Source: Candidatus Adlerbacteria bacterium (GTDB lineage: Bacteria; Patescibacteriota; Minisyncoccia; Phycocordibacterales; SBAW01). From it: a DNA stretch of 47,853 nucleotides. The notes under the pieces were generated by a model. That model was given only the letters and a program-made list of their open reading frames with translations. It had not been told where the DNA came from and did no database searches. This document shows, piece after piece, positions 1 to 8,132 of the stretch (the first letter of the stretch is position 1; each line of letters starts with the position of its first letter). The stretch spans positions 1 to 47,853 of the forward strand of contig CAINNF010000019.1 of the NCBI GenBank assembly GCA_903851045.1, in the 5' to 3' direction. Made by a program: the position numbers and the translations under genes.

Positions 1-1
1 C

Positions 2-1405
2 ACGATCACCGCGACCCTGTCCTCGGGCACGACGCAGCCGGTCGCGTTCTCTACTACGGGACTACCGTCGGGCGTGACCGCTTCATACTCGCAGACCTCC
101 TGTAGTCCAACCTGCTCCACGACGCTTACCCTAACCGCAAGCGCGAGTGCCGCGACGGGCACCGTACCGGTCACCGTGACAGGAACCTCGGGCACCACAA
201 CCAGATCGACCTCGTTCAACCTCACCGTGGCAGCGCCGGTGGTGCCACCGACCGGGAATAATATCATCCCTAATCCGTCTCTGGAGGACCCGGCGAGCGA
301 TCCGAACGCGACCGCTCCTACCAGCTGGTTTACTGAAGGGTGGGGGACCAATAAGACGACCTATACCTACTTGAAAACGGGAGGGCACACAGGCAGTCGT
401 GCCGTCAAAGTACAGATGACTTCGTACACGGACGGAGATGCGAAGTGGACGTATAATCCGATAACGGTGACGCCGGGTGACACCTACACGTTCTCCGACT
501 GGTATCAGTCGGCCACGACGACGCATGTGGTCATCGAATTTACGTTGACGGATAATACCCAGTACTACATCGAGATGCGCACCGCCACGACCACTGCGGC
601 GAACGAATGGAAGAAGTATCAACAGGATTTCGTGATCCCATTCAATGCGAAGTCGGTTCGGGTCTTCCACATGATAGAGGCGGTTGGTAGCTTGGTCACC
701 GACGACTACTCGCTCGTGAAGACTATCCCGGTCGGGTTCGCGCGACCGATCGTCACACTTACGTTCGACAATGGCTTCGAGGACAATATCACCACAGTGA
801 TACCACTCCTCGACCAGTTCGGCTACAAGGTCACGTATTGTTTCTCGACCGAGTATGTCGAGGGGGTGCCGAGCGCCATGACGACGACACAAACGATAGC
901 GAACCATGGTCACGAGGTGTGTTCGCACTCGGTGCATCACGACCAGGGCGATCTGGTGACATTAACACCGACACAGCTTGACTATGAGCTCGGGCATTCG
1001 CAGGCATACTTGCAGCAGCTGACCGGTCAGCCGGTTCGTAACTACATCTCGCCGTTCGGTTCGTACAACGACTTCTCTCTCCAGTTCGTGAAAAAATATT
1101 ATCGCTCGCACCGTACCACCGACGAGGGTTACAATAGCAAAGAGAATTTCGACCAGTACCGTATCATCGTGCAGAACATGGAGAATACGACGACGATGGC
1201 ACAGTACAAGAGTTGGGTGGACGAGGCGATCAAAGACAAGGCTTGGCTGATGTTGGTGTATCATCGCGTCGCGAGCGACCCGACCTTGTACGATACCCCG
1301 TTGGCGGATTTCCAGCCGCAGCTGCAGTATCTTAAAGACAAGGGTATTGCGGTCGAGACGACCGACCAAGCGCTGGATGAGCTCATCCCTCAGGTTACTC
1401 CCTAA
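2..1405 (+). CDS. Secreted polysaccharide deacetylase, 5' end outside window
   Basis: The reading frame is open from base 2, so the GTG at 74 in the ORF track is not the start and the protein is truncated by the window edge. Three parts are visible: an Ig-like Thr/Ser-rich domain ending in FNLTVA, a carbohydrate-binding-module-like beta domain starting NIIPNPSLEDP, and a C-terminal NodB domain. The NodB domain carries VTLTFDNG, where the family usually has TFDDG, and the metal-site region HEVCSHSVHH. NodB enzymes de-N-acetylate peptidoglycan, chitin or other glycans outside the cell. The first-motif Asn may alter catalysis. A strong hairpin follows the stop. The family is clear; the substrate is not. 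Confidence 0.85.
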   Translation, partial: TITATLSSGTTQPVAFSTTGLPSGVTASYSQTSCSPTCSTTLTLTASASAATGTVPVTVTGTSGTTTRSTSFNLTVAAPVVPPTGNNIIPNPSLEDPASDPNATAPTSWFTEGWGTNKTTYTYLKTGGHTGSRAVKVQMTSYTDGDAKWTYNPITVTPGDTYTFSDWYQSATTTHVVIEFTLTDNTQYYIEMRTATTTAANEWKKYQQDFVIPFNAKSVRVFHMIEAVGSLVTDDYSLVKTIPVGFARPIVTLTFDNGFEDNITTVIPLLDQFGYKVTYCFSTEYVEGVPSAMTTTQTIANHGHEVCSHSVHHDQGDLVTLTPTQLDYELGHSQAYLQQLTGQPVRNYISPFGSYNDFSLQFVKKYYRSHRTTDEGYNSKENFDQYRIIVQNMENTTTMAQYKSWVDEAIKDKAWLMLVYHRVASDPTLYDTPLADFQPQLQYLKDKGIAVETTDQALDELIPQVTP

Positions 1406-1435
1406 ACCAGAGCATGCAAGGGTTCTCTATAATTC

Positions 1436-1467
1436 ACACCACCGCGCTCGAATGAGCGCGGTGGTGT
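1436..1467 (+). terminator. Hairpin after the deacetylase gene
   Basis: ACCACCGCGCTC pairs with GAGCGCGGTGGT across a four-base loop. There is no clear T-run on the plus strand, so termination strength is uncertain. Confidence 0.55.
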
Positions 1468-1553
1468 TGTGTAGCGATGGTCCTTGGTGTTCATCGATCT
1501 TGCTCGACTTTTCCACAGAAAAAAATGACTTATGTTGGTGGTAGAATAACTCG

Positions 1554-2891
1554 ATGAAGCGAACACTGTTCATCGTCGCGCTCGTTACCTGTTCGGTCGG
1601 TGCTGCATCGTGTGCCGCGTGGTATGGGTGGCGCATGCATGAAAGCAAACCCTTGCAGGCGGCCGCGACGTCTGCGGTCCAGTATCGCACCCCGCAAGAG
1701 GCGGAGGATGTGTATGTCCGTTTCGACATGGAGGCGTACGACATCATGCTGGCGAACTTTTGGAAGCAGGCGGGAGATGCCGACACGGCAGGACTCTTCG
1801 AGAAATCGCTCCAAAAAGCCGCAAGTACCACGAACGTCACACTCGCGAGTTCGACGCGCGCAGGCACCGCCGCGATGCTTGCAAACACCTTCAAAAAAGC
1901 GGGAAGTCCCGAAGCAGAGAAGGCGCTCGCACTCCTCACGCTCCAGGTCGCGCTATACAACCTACCTCCTGCGGGACGCGACCAACTGTTGTCAGCTGCG
2001 CTCGCGACCCAGCTGAAGAACGAGGTCGAGAACGTGAACCCGAACAACGACCTCTACCAAAACCTCGGTGTGTCTTCGGGTGCCACGATCGAACAGGTGG
2101 ACGAGGCATATGCACAAAAGAAAGCGGTACTCGAAGGGACAACGTCGCCACAGGGTCAGGCTGAGCTCAAACAAGCGACCTACGCGCATAAGGTGCTCAC
2201 TAGTACGTCCGCGAAGGCGCAATACGACACCAACAAGGCCGAGCCGACCGTGTTCATGCACATGCTCGCTTCGAACACGCTGTACCTGTACATAAGCAAG
2301 ATCGCGCCGACCACCATCAACGAACTCCTGATGGATATCGAACAGGCGAGCACGACGCCGCAGACGAGCTTGATACTCGACTTTCGCGGGAACATCGGTG
2401 GGGACCTGAGCTTCGCGCAGAACGTCATGTCGATGTTCGAGGGACCGAACGCCTACGCGTTCGACCTGTTCCATCAGGGTACGTACGATGCGCAGCGCAC
2501 GCCGAACTTCGGTCCTTTACCCGCGCTCGCGAAGTACAAAGAGATCGCCATACTCGTCGACAATATGACGCAGTCGACCGCAGAGCTCACCTCTTCCTCC
2601 TTGCGGCGATTTCGGTTCGGCTACATCGTGGGCACGAAAAGCCGCGGATGGGGGACGGTCGAGAAGGAATTCGCGCTCAAGACCGTCATCGACCCGAAGG
2701 AGACGTACGCGCTCCTGCTCGTTATCGACCTCACCCTTGGGGGTGACCAACAACCGATCGAGCAGAACGGCGTCAAGCCGGACGTGGACACGAGCGCCCC
2801 GGGCTGGCAGAACAACCTATCCACCTACTTCCACTCATCGTCCTTGATCCAAGCCCTCAAACAAGTGGCAACCACCCCGCCGCTGCAGTAG
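1554..2891 (+). CDS. S41 peptidase-like secreted protein with J-like domain and altered catalytic dyad
   Basis: The 445-residue protein starts with a signal or anchor segment (LFIVALVTCSVGAA). Residues about 160-225 resemble a DnaJ J-domain (DLYQNLGVSSGATIEQVDEAY) but lack the HPD motif. The C-terminal half matches the S41/C-terminal processing peptidase core: LILDFRGNIGG, then TQSTAEL with the expected nucleophile Ser341, then GTKSRGWGTV. In the family the general-base Lys lies 25 residues after the Ser, inside the G-K-G motif. Here that position is Trp366, so it may be a pseudoprotease or use Lys362. A -10 box TAGAAT lies six bases before ATG, which predicts a leaderless mRNA. The role is unknown; quality control at the envelope is a guess. 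Confidence 0.75.
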   Translation: MKRTLFIVALVTCSVGAASCAAWYGWRMHESKPLQAAATSAVQYRTPQEAEDVYVRFDMEAYDIMLANFWKQAGDADTAGLFEKSLQKAASTTNVTLASSTRAGTAAMLANTFKKAGSPEAEKALALLTLQVALYNLPPAGRDQLLSAALATQLKNEVENVNPNNDLYQNLGVSSGATIEQVDEAYAQKKAVLEGTTSPQGQAELKQATYAHKVLTSTSAKAQYDTNKAEPTVFMHMLASNTLYLYISKIAPTTINELLMDIEQASTTPQTSLILDFRGNIGGDLSFAQNVMSMFEGPNAYAFDLFHQGTYDAQRTPNFGPLPALAKYKEIAILVDNMTQSTAELTSSSLRRFRFGYIVGTKSRGWGTVEKEFALKTVIDPKETYALLLVIDLTLGGDQQPIEQNGVKPDVDTSAPGWQNNLSTYFHSSSLIQALKQVATTPPLQ

Positions 2892-2896
2892 GTGTA

Positions 2897-2930
2897 GAAA
2901 TAGAAAAGCGCCCCAATCTCTTGGGGCGCG
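2897..2930 (-). terminator. Rho-independent terminator of the importer operon
   Basis: GCGCCCCAA-loop-TTGGGGCGC is followed on the minus strand by TTTTCTATTTC. It lies between convergent genes and ends the 12.3-2.9 kb operon. Confidence 0.85.
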
Positions 2931-2950
2931 CGCACGTGTCGGAAAGAACA

Positions 2951-3883
2951 TCAGGTTTTTGGATGTGACTCATCCGCGGTAAGGGTGTGCCAACTGTATT
3001 GGTAAAGCAATTCGAACCGCTCCACGTGTTGGCGATGTGTCGGATCGAACGCGTTGCGACGTACATGTTCGATCATCTCACCGAACGCTGCGGTTTCCTT
3101 CACGCTCGGGGGGCTGATCCGCCCTGCGTGTCTGATCGGCACATCCATCACGACTTTTGAACCGCGCATGACACGCGGGTCATCGCCACGGTCGTCCGTG
3201 TAGTACGGAGAGAGTGCAACGAGCCGGGTGCCAAGAAAGCACGCTTCTTCTAGGTCGTGAGTGACGAAGAACACCGTCAATTGGTATTCTCGCCACAACT
3301 CCAAGAGCCAGAGCTGCATGTTCTCGCGCGTGCTCGGGTCCAGTGCCGAGAACGGTTCGTCCATAAGTACGATTTTTGGTCGCTGGAAGAGCGTCTGCAC
3401 GATCGCGACCCGCTGACTTTGTCCGCCAGAGAGCTGCGCTGGGTACTTGTGTGCGTGCTCCGCGATGCCCGCTTTTTTGAGAAACTGCATCGCTTCGTCA
3501 CGCTTCGCACGATACTCGCCGGTCGTTCGCCAGAACACCGAGTGTCGGAGCCGGTCGCCCGCGAGAACGTTCTGAAGTACGGTCAGATGGGGAAGAAGCG
3601 AATAGTTCTGGTAGACGATGCCTCTGGAGAGGTCTGGTCGCATGACCGGATCTCCATACACGAAGACTTCGCCTGCGAGCGGTGTATCCTGCCCGAGAAC
3701 AATCCTCAGGAGTGTCGACTTACCACAACCTGACGGACCGACGATGGCGGTGAGGTCACGCGGCGGTACCGACAGGTCAATGTTATCCAGGACCATACGA
3801 CCGCCGAATCCTTGATACAGATTTTCAGCGTGTACAGCACTGACTGCACGAAAGTCATCAGGCCCAGCCTTTGCTGTGTCCAA
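2951..3883 (-). CDS. ABC importer ATPase, SsuB/TauB/NrtD type
   Basis: This is the nucleotide-binding subunit of an importer, 310 residues. Walker A is GPSGCGKST, the Q-loop region is VYQNYSLLPHL, the signature is LSGGQSQRVAI, Walker B is IVLMDEP and the H-loop is VTHD. The family is the nitrate/sulfonate/taurine group. The start is a TTG at 3883 with an ideal GGAGG five bases upstream. It lies nine bases after the permease gene and is the last gene of the operon. A C-terminal extension of about 70 residues has no recognised motif. The substrate cannot be assigned from sequence. Confidence 0.92.
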   Translation of the reverse strand: MDTAKAGPDDFRAVSAVHAENLYQGFGGRMVLDNIDLSVPPRDLTAIVGPSGCGKSTLLRIVLGQDTPLAGEVFVYGDPVMRPDLSRGIVYQNYSLLPHLTVLQNVLAGDRLRHSVFWRTTGEYRAKRDEAMQFLKKAGIAEHAHKYPAQLSGGQSQRVAIVQTLFQRPKIVLMDEPFSALDPSTRENMQLWLLELWREYQLTVFFVTHDLEEACFLGTRLVALSPYYTDDRGDDPRVMRGSKVVMDVPIRHAGRISPPSVKETAAFGEMIEHVRRNAFDPTHRQHVERFELLYQYSWHTLTADESHPKT

Positions 3884-3892
3884 GGTGCCCTC

Positions 3893-4729
3893 CTAACTCT
3901 TGCTGTTGTCGCTGGTATACCATGGGTACAACCAGCTTGTCAGTCTGCGGAGTATCGTGTCGAGCATAAAGCCCAGCAGTGTGATCCATAGGACGTATGG
4001 GTAGATGACATCCATGTTTTGGAGTCGTCGTGCCAAACTGATCCGGTATCCGAGTCCATCCGAGGCCGCTATCATCTCGGCCGCTATCAGGAAGAGCCAT
4101 GCCGAACCGAGCGCCAATCGAACGGCGCTCAATAGTCGTGGTATGATTTGTGGCAGTATCACGCGGTACACGACGCCAAGCTGTGTCGCACCGAGCGTCA
4201 GCGCCTTGACGGTCTGTTCGATCGGGATAGCAAGCGTGGCAAGATAGATGTCGCGCGTTATGACGAAGACCGTGCCGAAGAAGATCAGTGTCACCTTTGA
4301 CACTTCACCAACACCGAGCGCAATGAGCAAAATAGAGATCAGTGCGAGCGGTGGAATGATCGAGAGAAAGGTGATGAACGGGGCGAATGTGGCTCGAAAG
4401 CCAGGGAACATCGCCATGTTAACTCCAAGGACCAAGCCGATCGCGGCTGCTATATAGACGCCACAGAGAAGGCGTCCAAGGCTTGCGACGGTGTCTGTCC
4501 ACAGAAGTATCTGTCCCGCACCTTTGTTCGTTTCGGTCGCGAGACGCCACATGGTGTTCGCCATTTGTCCGAACGTCGGGAAGAGTTTCTCGTCTGGAGT
4601 AGCGGCATGCATCATCTCTGAGGTTACCGCATATCCCGCGACGAGAATCACAAATGGAAGCGCAGCAAGTATCCACCGCGCACCGTTCGGTTCAGCATAG
4701 ATGCCGAATATTCGTGGCGGCTTGTACAT
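3893..4729 (-). CDS. ABC importer permease, SsuC/TauC type
   Basis: This 278-residue integral membrane protein has about six hydrophobic helices. The central stretch ALTLGATQLGVVYRVILPQI is the EAA-like coupling helix that docks on the ATPase. It belongs to the binding-protein-dependent permease family of sulfonate, taurine and nitrate importers. AAGGA precedes the ATG. It is separated from the upstream binding-protein gene by 77 bases holding a GC-rich hairpin, and from the ATPase gene by nine bases. Confidence 0.92.
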   Translation of the reverse strand: MYKPPRIFGIYAEPNGARWILAALPFVILVAGYAVTSEMMHAATPDEKLFPTFGQMANTMWRLATETNKGAGQILLWTDTVASLGRLLCGVYIAAAIGLVLGVNMAMFPGFRATFAPFITFLSIIPPLALISILLIALGVGEVSKVTLIFFGTVFVITRDIYLATLAIPIEQTVKALTLGATQLGVVYRVILPQIIPRLLSAVRLALGSAWLFLIAAEMIAASDGLGYRISLARRLQNMDVIYPYVLWITLLGFMLDTILRRLTSWLYPWYTSDNSKS

Positions 4730-4767
4730 ACCGCGCGTTCCTTTCGGTATAGCAGAGTGAGCCGTGT

Positions 4768-4789
4768 CCCGGCAGCGAATGCTGCCGGG
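4768..4789 (-). other. Intercistronic hairpin between binding protein and permease
   Basis: CCCGGCAGC and GCTGCCGGG form a nine-bp stem with a GAAT loop. No T-run follows on the minus strand, so it is more likely an mRNA stabiliser or partial attenuator than a full terminator. It could keep binding-protein mRNA more abundant than permease mRNA. Confidence 0.6.
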
Positions 4790-4806
4790 GTGGTATACGC
4801 TGTTCG

Positions 4807-5859
4807 TCAGAGCTGACCGACTGCCGCCAACTGTTCGTAGGTGGTCGTGAAGCGCAGCTTGATCTTCGTGGAGTCGCCGATGACGGTGCCGTCAGGAAAG
4901 GCGATACCGATCGCGTCGACGCTCTTCGCACCCTCGATGAGGTCGTGGTCGAAGACGAAGTGGCGGACGAACTCCATGGTGGTCCTCAGCTGAGGGGATG
5001 CCGTAAAGGATACGGCGGCCGCAGGTTGCGGGAACAGAGCGGTCGTACGCAGCTGCGCCCGAAACTCCTGAACGGTCGCGCCGGACTGTGCAGCCATCGT
5101 CGCGATCGCATCCGCCGCCGCAGTGTCAGCGCCGGACATGATACCGAGTGCTTCGTACCAGGCACCGGCCACTGCCTTCTTGCAGGGTTCGGACACTTTG
5201 GTATTGACCACGACCATGTCGATGATCTCGCCCGGGATCTTGGACGAGTCGAACACCAGATGCATGCCGGGGACGTTACGTCCCGTCATGAGCATCGGAT
5301 TCCAGGTCACGAATACGCTGCCAGATGGAGCGGTCGCGATCACCGATCCGATAGTGTCGTCGTCCACCTGGTGCCGTGTGACCGAATTGTCTTGGTAGCC
5401 GTTCAGCTTGAGGGCGCGCGCGAGCAGATAGTCGCTCACTGAGCCGACGACGAGATTCGCTTCACGTCCCACAATGTTCTTCAGTCCAACCCCCTCGGGG
5501 CCCGAGACCAGGATGCCGTCGTTGCCGTTGGAGAAGTCGCCGATGGCGATGACGGTCGAATCCGTACCCGCTGCTGCGGTTCCGGTCAGGACGTCGATGT
5601 TGGACACCGACACGCCTTCGAAGGCACCGTTGGAGTACTGAGTGAGGGACTCGACATATTTGTCGAGGTAGGTGAACGTCAGCTTGACGTCGTATTTCTT
5701 ACCCCATTTGGCGGCGATGCCGCTACTCTGGATATAGCCGAGTGGTTCCCATCCGACGTAGCGGCTCCAGGCGATGTTGCAGCGATCGGCTGCATACGAT
5801 GAGGAGGCGCCCATGAGGAGCAGCAGAGCCGCGCCACATCCGAGAAGGATCTTTCGCAT
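4807..5859 (-). CDS. Periplasmic-type substrate-binding protein of the ABC importer
   Basis: The 350-residue protein has a classic signal peptide (LLGCGAALLLLMGASSSYAA, then DRCNIAWSRYVGWEP). It fits the NMT1/SsuA/TauA-like fold used for nitrate, sulfonate or thiamine-precursor uptake. The region VSNIDVLTGTAAAGTDSTV is the usual hinge-proximal segment. It has no lipobox, so it is either free outside the cell or held by partners. An AAGGA site precedes the ATG. It sits before the permease and ATPase genes and after telA, with hairpins on both sides. The ligand is unknown. Confidence 0.85.
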   Translation of the reverse strand: MRKILLGCGAALLLLMGASSSYAADRCNIAWSRYVGWEPLGYIQSSGIAAKWGKKYDVKLTFTYLDKYVESLTQYSNGAFEGVSVSNIDVLTGTAAAGTDSTVIAIGDFSNGNDGILVSGPEGVGLKNIVGREANLVVGSVSDYLLARALKLNGYQDNSVTRHQVDDDTIGSVIATAPSGSVFVTWNPMLMTGRNVPGMHLVFDSSKIPGEIIDMVVVNTKVSEPCKKAVAGAWYEALGIMSGADTAAADAIATMAAQSGATVQEFRAQLRTTALFPQPAAAVSFTASPQLRTTMEFVRHFVFDHDLIEGAKSVDAIGIAFPDGTVIGDSTKIKLRFTTTYEQLAAVGQL

Positions 5860-5969
5860 GGTCTATTCCTTTTGCGAAGTGTGTCGAAGAACTTCCTGTT
5901 TCGGCTCTCTTGAGCCTTCATCAGTCGGGACTGGGGTCGCACAAGGCGACGCCCCATCCCGAGACAGGT

Positions 5970-5991
5970 GGGGCTCTCGTGCGAGAGCCCC
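5970..5991 (-). other. Intercistronic hairpin between telA and binding-protein gene
   Basis: GGGGCTCTCG and CGAGAGCCCC are perfect complements around a TG centre. No T-run follows in the transcribed direction. The 220-base gap (5860-6079) holds no other feature I can support. Confidence 0.6.
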
Positions 5992-6079
5992 AAGTTGTGT
6001 AGTTGTTCAAAAGAACTTTCAGGGCGGATACCCTGTGTCTCTTTCAGCTACATAGAAGTTTTTTGTTCTCTTGGTTTTT

Positions 6080-7300
6080 TTAGAATCGTTTCGACGGGTC
6101 TTTCACCTCCGTAAATTCGGCATCGATGATCGAAGCCGCTTTCCCGCCGCGCTCCATCCGACGGATGTCGGCTTCGTTCTCGTCCGTCGCTGAGAGCAGG
6201 GTGTCGATCTCTTGCTTCAGTACGGGCAGAGAGTTAGTCTTGTAGCGAGCGATCTCGTTCAGAGAGGCGCGGGCTTTGGCGAAGGCCTGCAGTAGTCGCG
6301 TCAGGTCCTGTCCATCACCAGTTGCTTGCTTGTAGACCTCTACTCCTTGTGTTTGGAGCGTGTCCGCAGCCCTCTCCAGCATGGTTTGGGCTGTGTTTTC
6401 GAGTGCCTCGAATTTTGTCAGAGTAGTCCTTTGGTCGGCAAGCGCAAGCAGTAGCGTGGCGGCGACCCTAAGTACTTCGACCGAGTCGTCACAGCCCTGA
6501 TTCACACCCTCCAAGAGTTGGATATTGTTTTGGACAACGAGGCCGTTTGCCTGTATGCCGAACTGGTTGGTCCCGCGTCGCTTAAGGAGCGCCTTTTGAC
6601 GAAGGCGCAGCGGGAACAAGATCTCCTCCTGCAAAAACCGTTTCTGGTCACCTGCAGGAAGGTGTTCGAGTTCAGTTTCGACCTTCTTGTCGATCGCGAG
6701 CAAGTACTTGATTTTCCGCTCCAGCGCCAAAGTTTTCTGACGTCTGGCAACGATGTCGTCGCGCAGCGTTGCATTATCCCGCTTCAGCGTCTCGCCTTCT
6801 TTTTTTACCGAGTTCACGATGGCGCTGATTGATTCCCCAGCACTCTGAAGTTTGAGGAGATATCTCTGTACTGGACGTCCCACGCCAGGAATAAAGCTAA
6901 ACATGTGAGCGAGGGTACCGACAGTAAAGTCTCTTCCGACGGGATCGAGTGCTTGCATGGTCTGCTGCAACTCTAACAATCCGTTCGCCAAGACACCACC
7001 ATCGTCTGCCCGCGCTGCGAGCAGTTTAAGCGGCTGGTTGAGTAGTGCGCTTTGTGACCCGCTAGCAAGAACGTCAGCACCGAGATTTTCAACCTCTTGG
7101 CGCTTTCTCTCCTGCACATCGAATGCAGTACCGCTGATCGACAGCAGATCGCGAACGTATGCTCCAGCTTCAGCGTCGATGTCGCGGTCAACGGCTGGGT
7201 CAAACGTGACAGCTTGTGCTGGTACAGGAACCAGTTCCTGTTTGATAGCGGCGACAGGAAGTTCGAGTTTCAGTGGCTTGTCAGTTATGGTTTCCGACAT
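6080..7300 (-). CDS. telA: TelA/KlaA-family toxic-anion-resistance protein
   Basis: The 406-residue soluble protein matches the TelA family (PF05816) over nearly its whole length. Typical segments are TLAHMFSFIPGVGRPVQRYL and the long coiled coil around LKRDNATLRDDIVARRQKTL. TelA proteins are linked to tellurite resistance and envelope stress, but no biochemical activity is established. A GAGGTG site precedes ATG. It lies 12 bases after the membrane coiled-coil gene, which suggests co-translation and physical partnership. In this operon it probably serves the importer and wall-anchored receptors rather than tellurite as such; this is inference. Confidence 0.88.
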   Translation of the reverse strand: MSETITDKPLKLELPVAAIKQELVPVPAQAVTFDPAVDRDIDAEAGAYVRDLLSISGTAFDVQERKRQEVENLGADVLASGSQSALLNQPLKLLAARADDGGVLANGLLELQQTMQALDPVGRDFTVGTLAHMFSFIPGVGRPVQRYLLKLQSAGESISAIVNSVKKEGETLKRDNATLRDDIVARRQKTLALERKIKYLLAIDKKVETELEHLPAGDQKRFLQEEILFPLRLRQKALLKRRGTNQFGIQANGLVVQNNIQLLEGVNQGCDDSVEVLRVAATLLLALADQRTTLTKFEALENTAQTMLERAADTLQTQGVEVYKQATGDGQDLTRLLQAFAKARASLNEIARYKTNSLPVLKQEIDTLLSATDENEADIRRMERGGKAASIIDAEFTEVKDPSKRF

Positions 7301-7312
7301 GGTTCACACCTC

Positions 7313-8122
7313 TTACTGTTGCATGTTTCGTTTGTCGTAGATGCCAGCACGGCTGGCGAGTCGGGCGAGTTCGCTAATGGCTGTTTCGTAGTCCATCGTT
7401 GCTCTACCGACCTTCGTTTCAATCCTCGCGATAGCGATGGTGGTCTCGGTAAGGACCGTGACCGCTTTCTCGCTGTACGCGACGATCGCGTTGACGCCGC
7501 GCTTCACGTCGGCGATGAGGGTAAGGCGCTTGGTGAGCGCCTCTCGCTCGTCTCCTTCGGTGGCGTGCGCGAGCTCAGTCTCGAGTCGCGCAGTATCGAT
7601 GTTCTCGATGCTGCGCAGCTGTCTCGCCGCCGACTCGAGCGTGTCGAGGGCGGCGAGATATACCTGTTCGGCAGTGCCGAGGTATCGAGCATAGGTCAGC
7701 TCGGTCGGCTGCAGTTGTGTGCCGAGCACCTCCTTAAGCCGTTCGTATTGTGCCTTGAGTGCGGCAAGCTGTTGCACACCGTCCTCAAAACCAAGCACCT
7801 CGAACTCTCGGCGAAGCCGGTTGGGGAACGCAGCCAGGTAGTCTTGCTGCGTGGCTCGGAGCTCTGCCAAGTAATGCTGCGCGAACCACTCGTATCGGAA
7901 GAAGTAGTTCACGATGAAACTACTAATGCCGACCGTGCAGATCGCGAGTCCTCCATAGAACGCCCACGGGACGATAAGCAGCAGTCCCGCAGTGAGTCCA
8001 ACGATGCCGACCGTTGTGGGGTAGAGGGTGATGGGTAGGCTGACGGTGGCTTCTGCCACCGCCTTCCCGACCGCCCCTGGTGAGTAGTCGATCAGTGCGG
8101 GCGGTCCTGTTTTTTCGTCCAT
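7313..8122 (-). CDS. Two-helix membrane protein with long coiled coil
   Basis: The ORF track starts at 8365, but AGGAG sits six bases before the ATG at 8122, giving 269 residues (MDEKTGPP). Two hydrophobic helices lie near residues 30-75 (VGIVGLTAGLLLIVPWAFYG and GGLAICTVGISSFIVNYFF). The rest is alpha-helical and heptad-rich, ending SRAGIYDKRNMQQ. I do not recognise a named family. Placed ten bases after the 518-residue receptor gene and 12 before telA, it may be the membrane link between the outside receptors and cytosolic TelA (inference). Confidence 0.75.
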   Translation of the reverse strand: MDEKTGPPALIDYSPGAVGKAVAEATVSLPITLYPTTVGIVGLTAGLLLIVPWAFYGGLAICTVGISSFIVNYFFRYEWFAQHYLAELRATQQDYLAAFPNRLRREFEVLGFEDGVQQLAALKAQYERLKEVLGTQLQPTELTYARYLGTAEQVYLAALDTLESAARQLRSIENIDTARLETELAHATEGDEREALTKRLTLIADVKRGVNAIVAYSEKAVTVLTETTIAIARIETKVGRATMDYETAISELARLASRAGIYDKRNMQQ

Positions 8123-8132
8123 AGGCATCTCC

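Noticed and set aside
131-940. 269-aa minus-strand ORF inside the deacetylase gene
   Set aside because: Arg/His-rich shadow of the GC-rich coding frame on the plus strand, with no ribosome site or family match.
7097-8038. 313-aa plus-strand ORF over telA and the coiled-coil gene
   Set aside because: It is antisense to two well-supported genes in an operon and has no recognisable domain.
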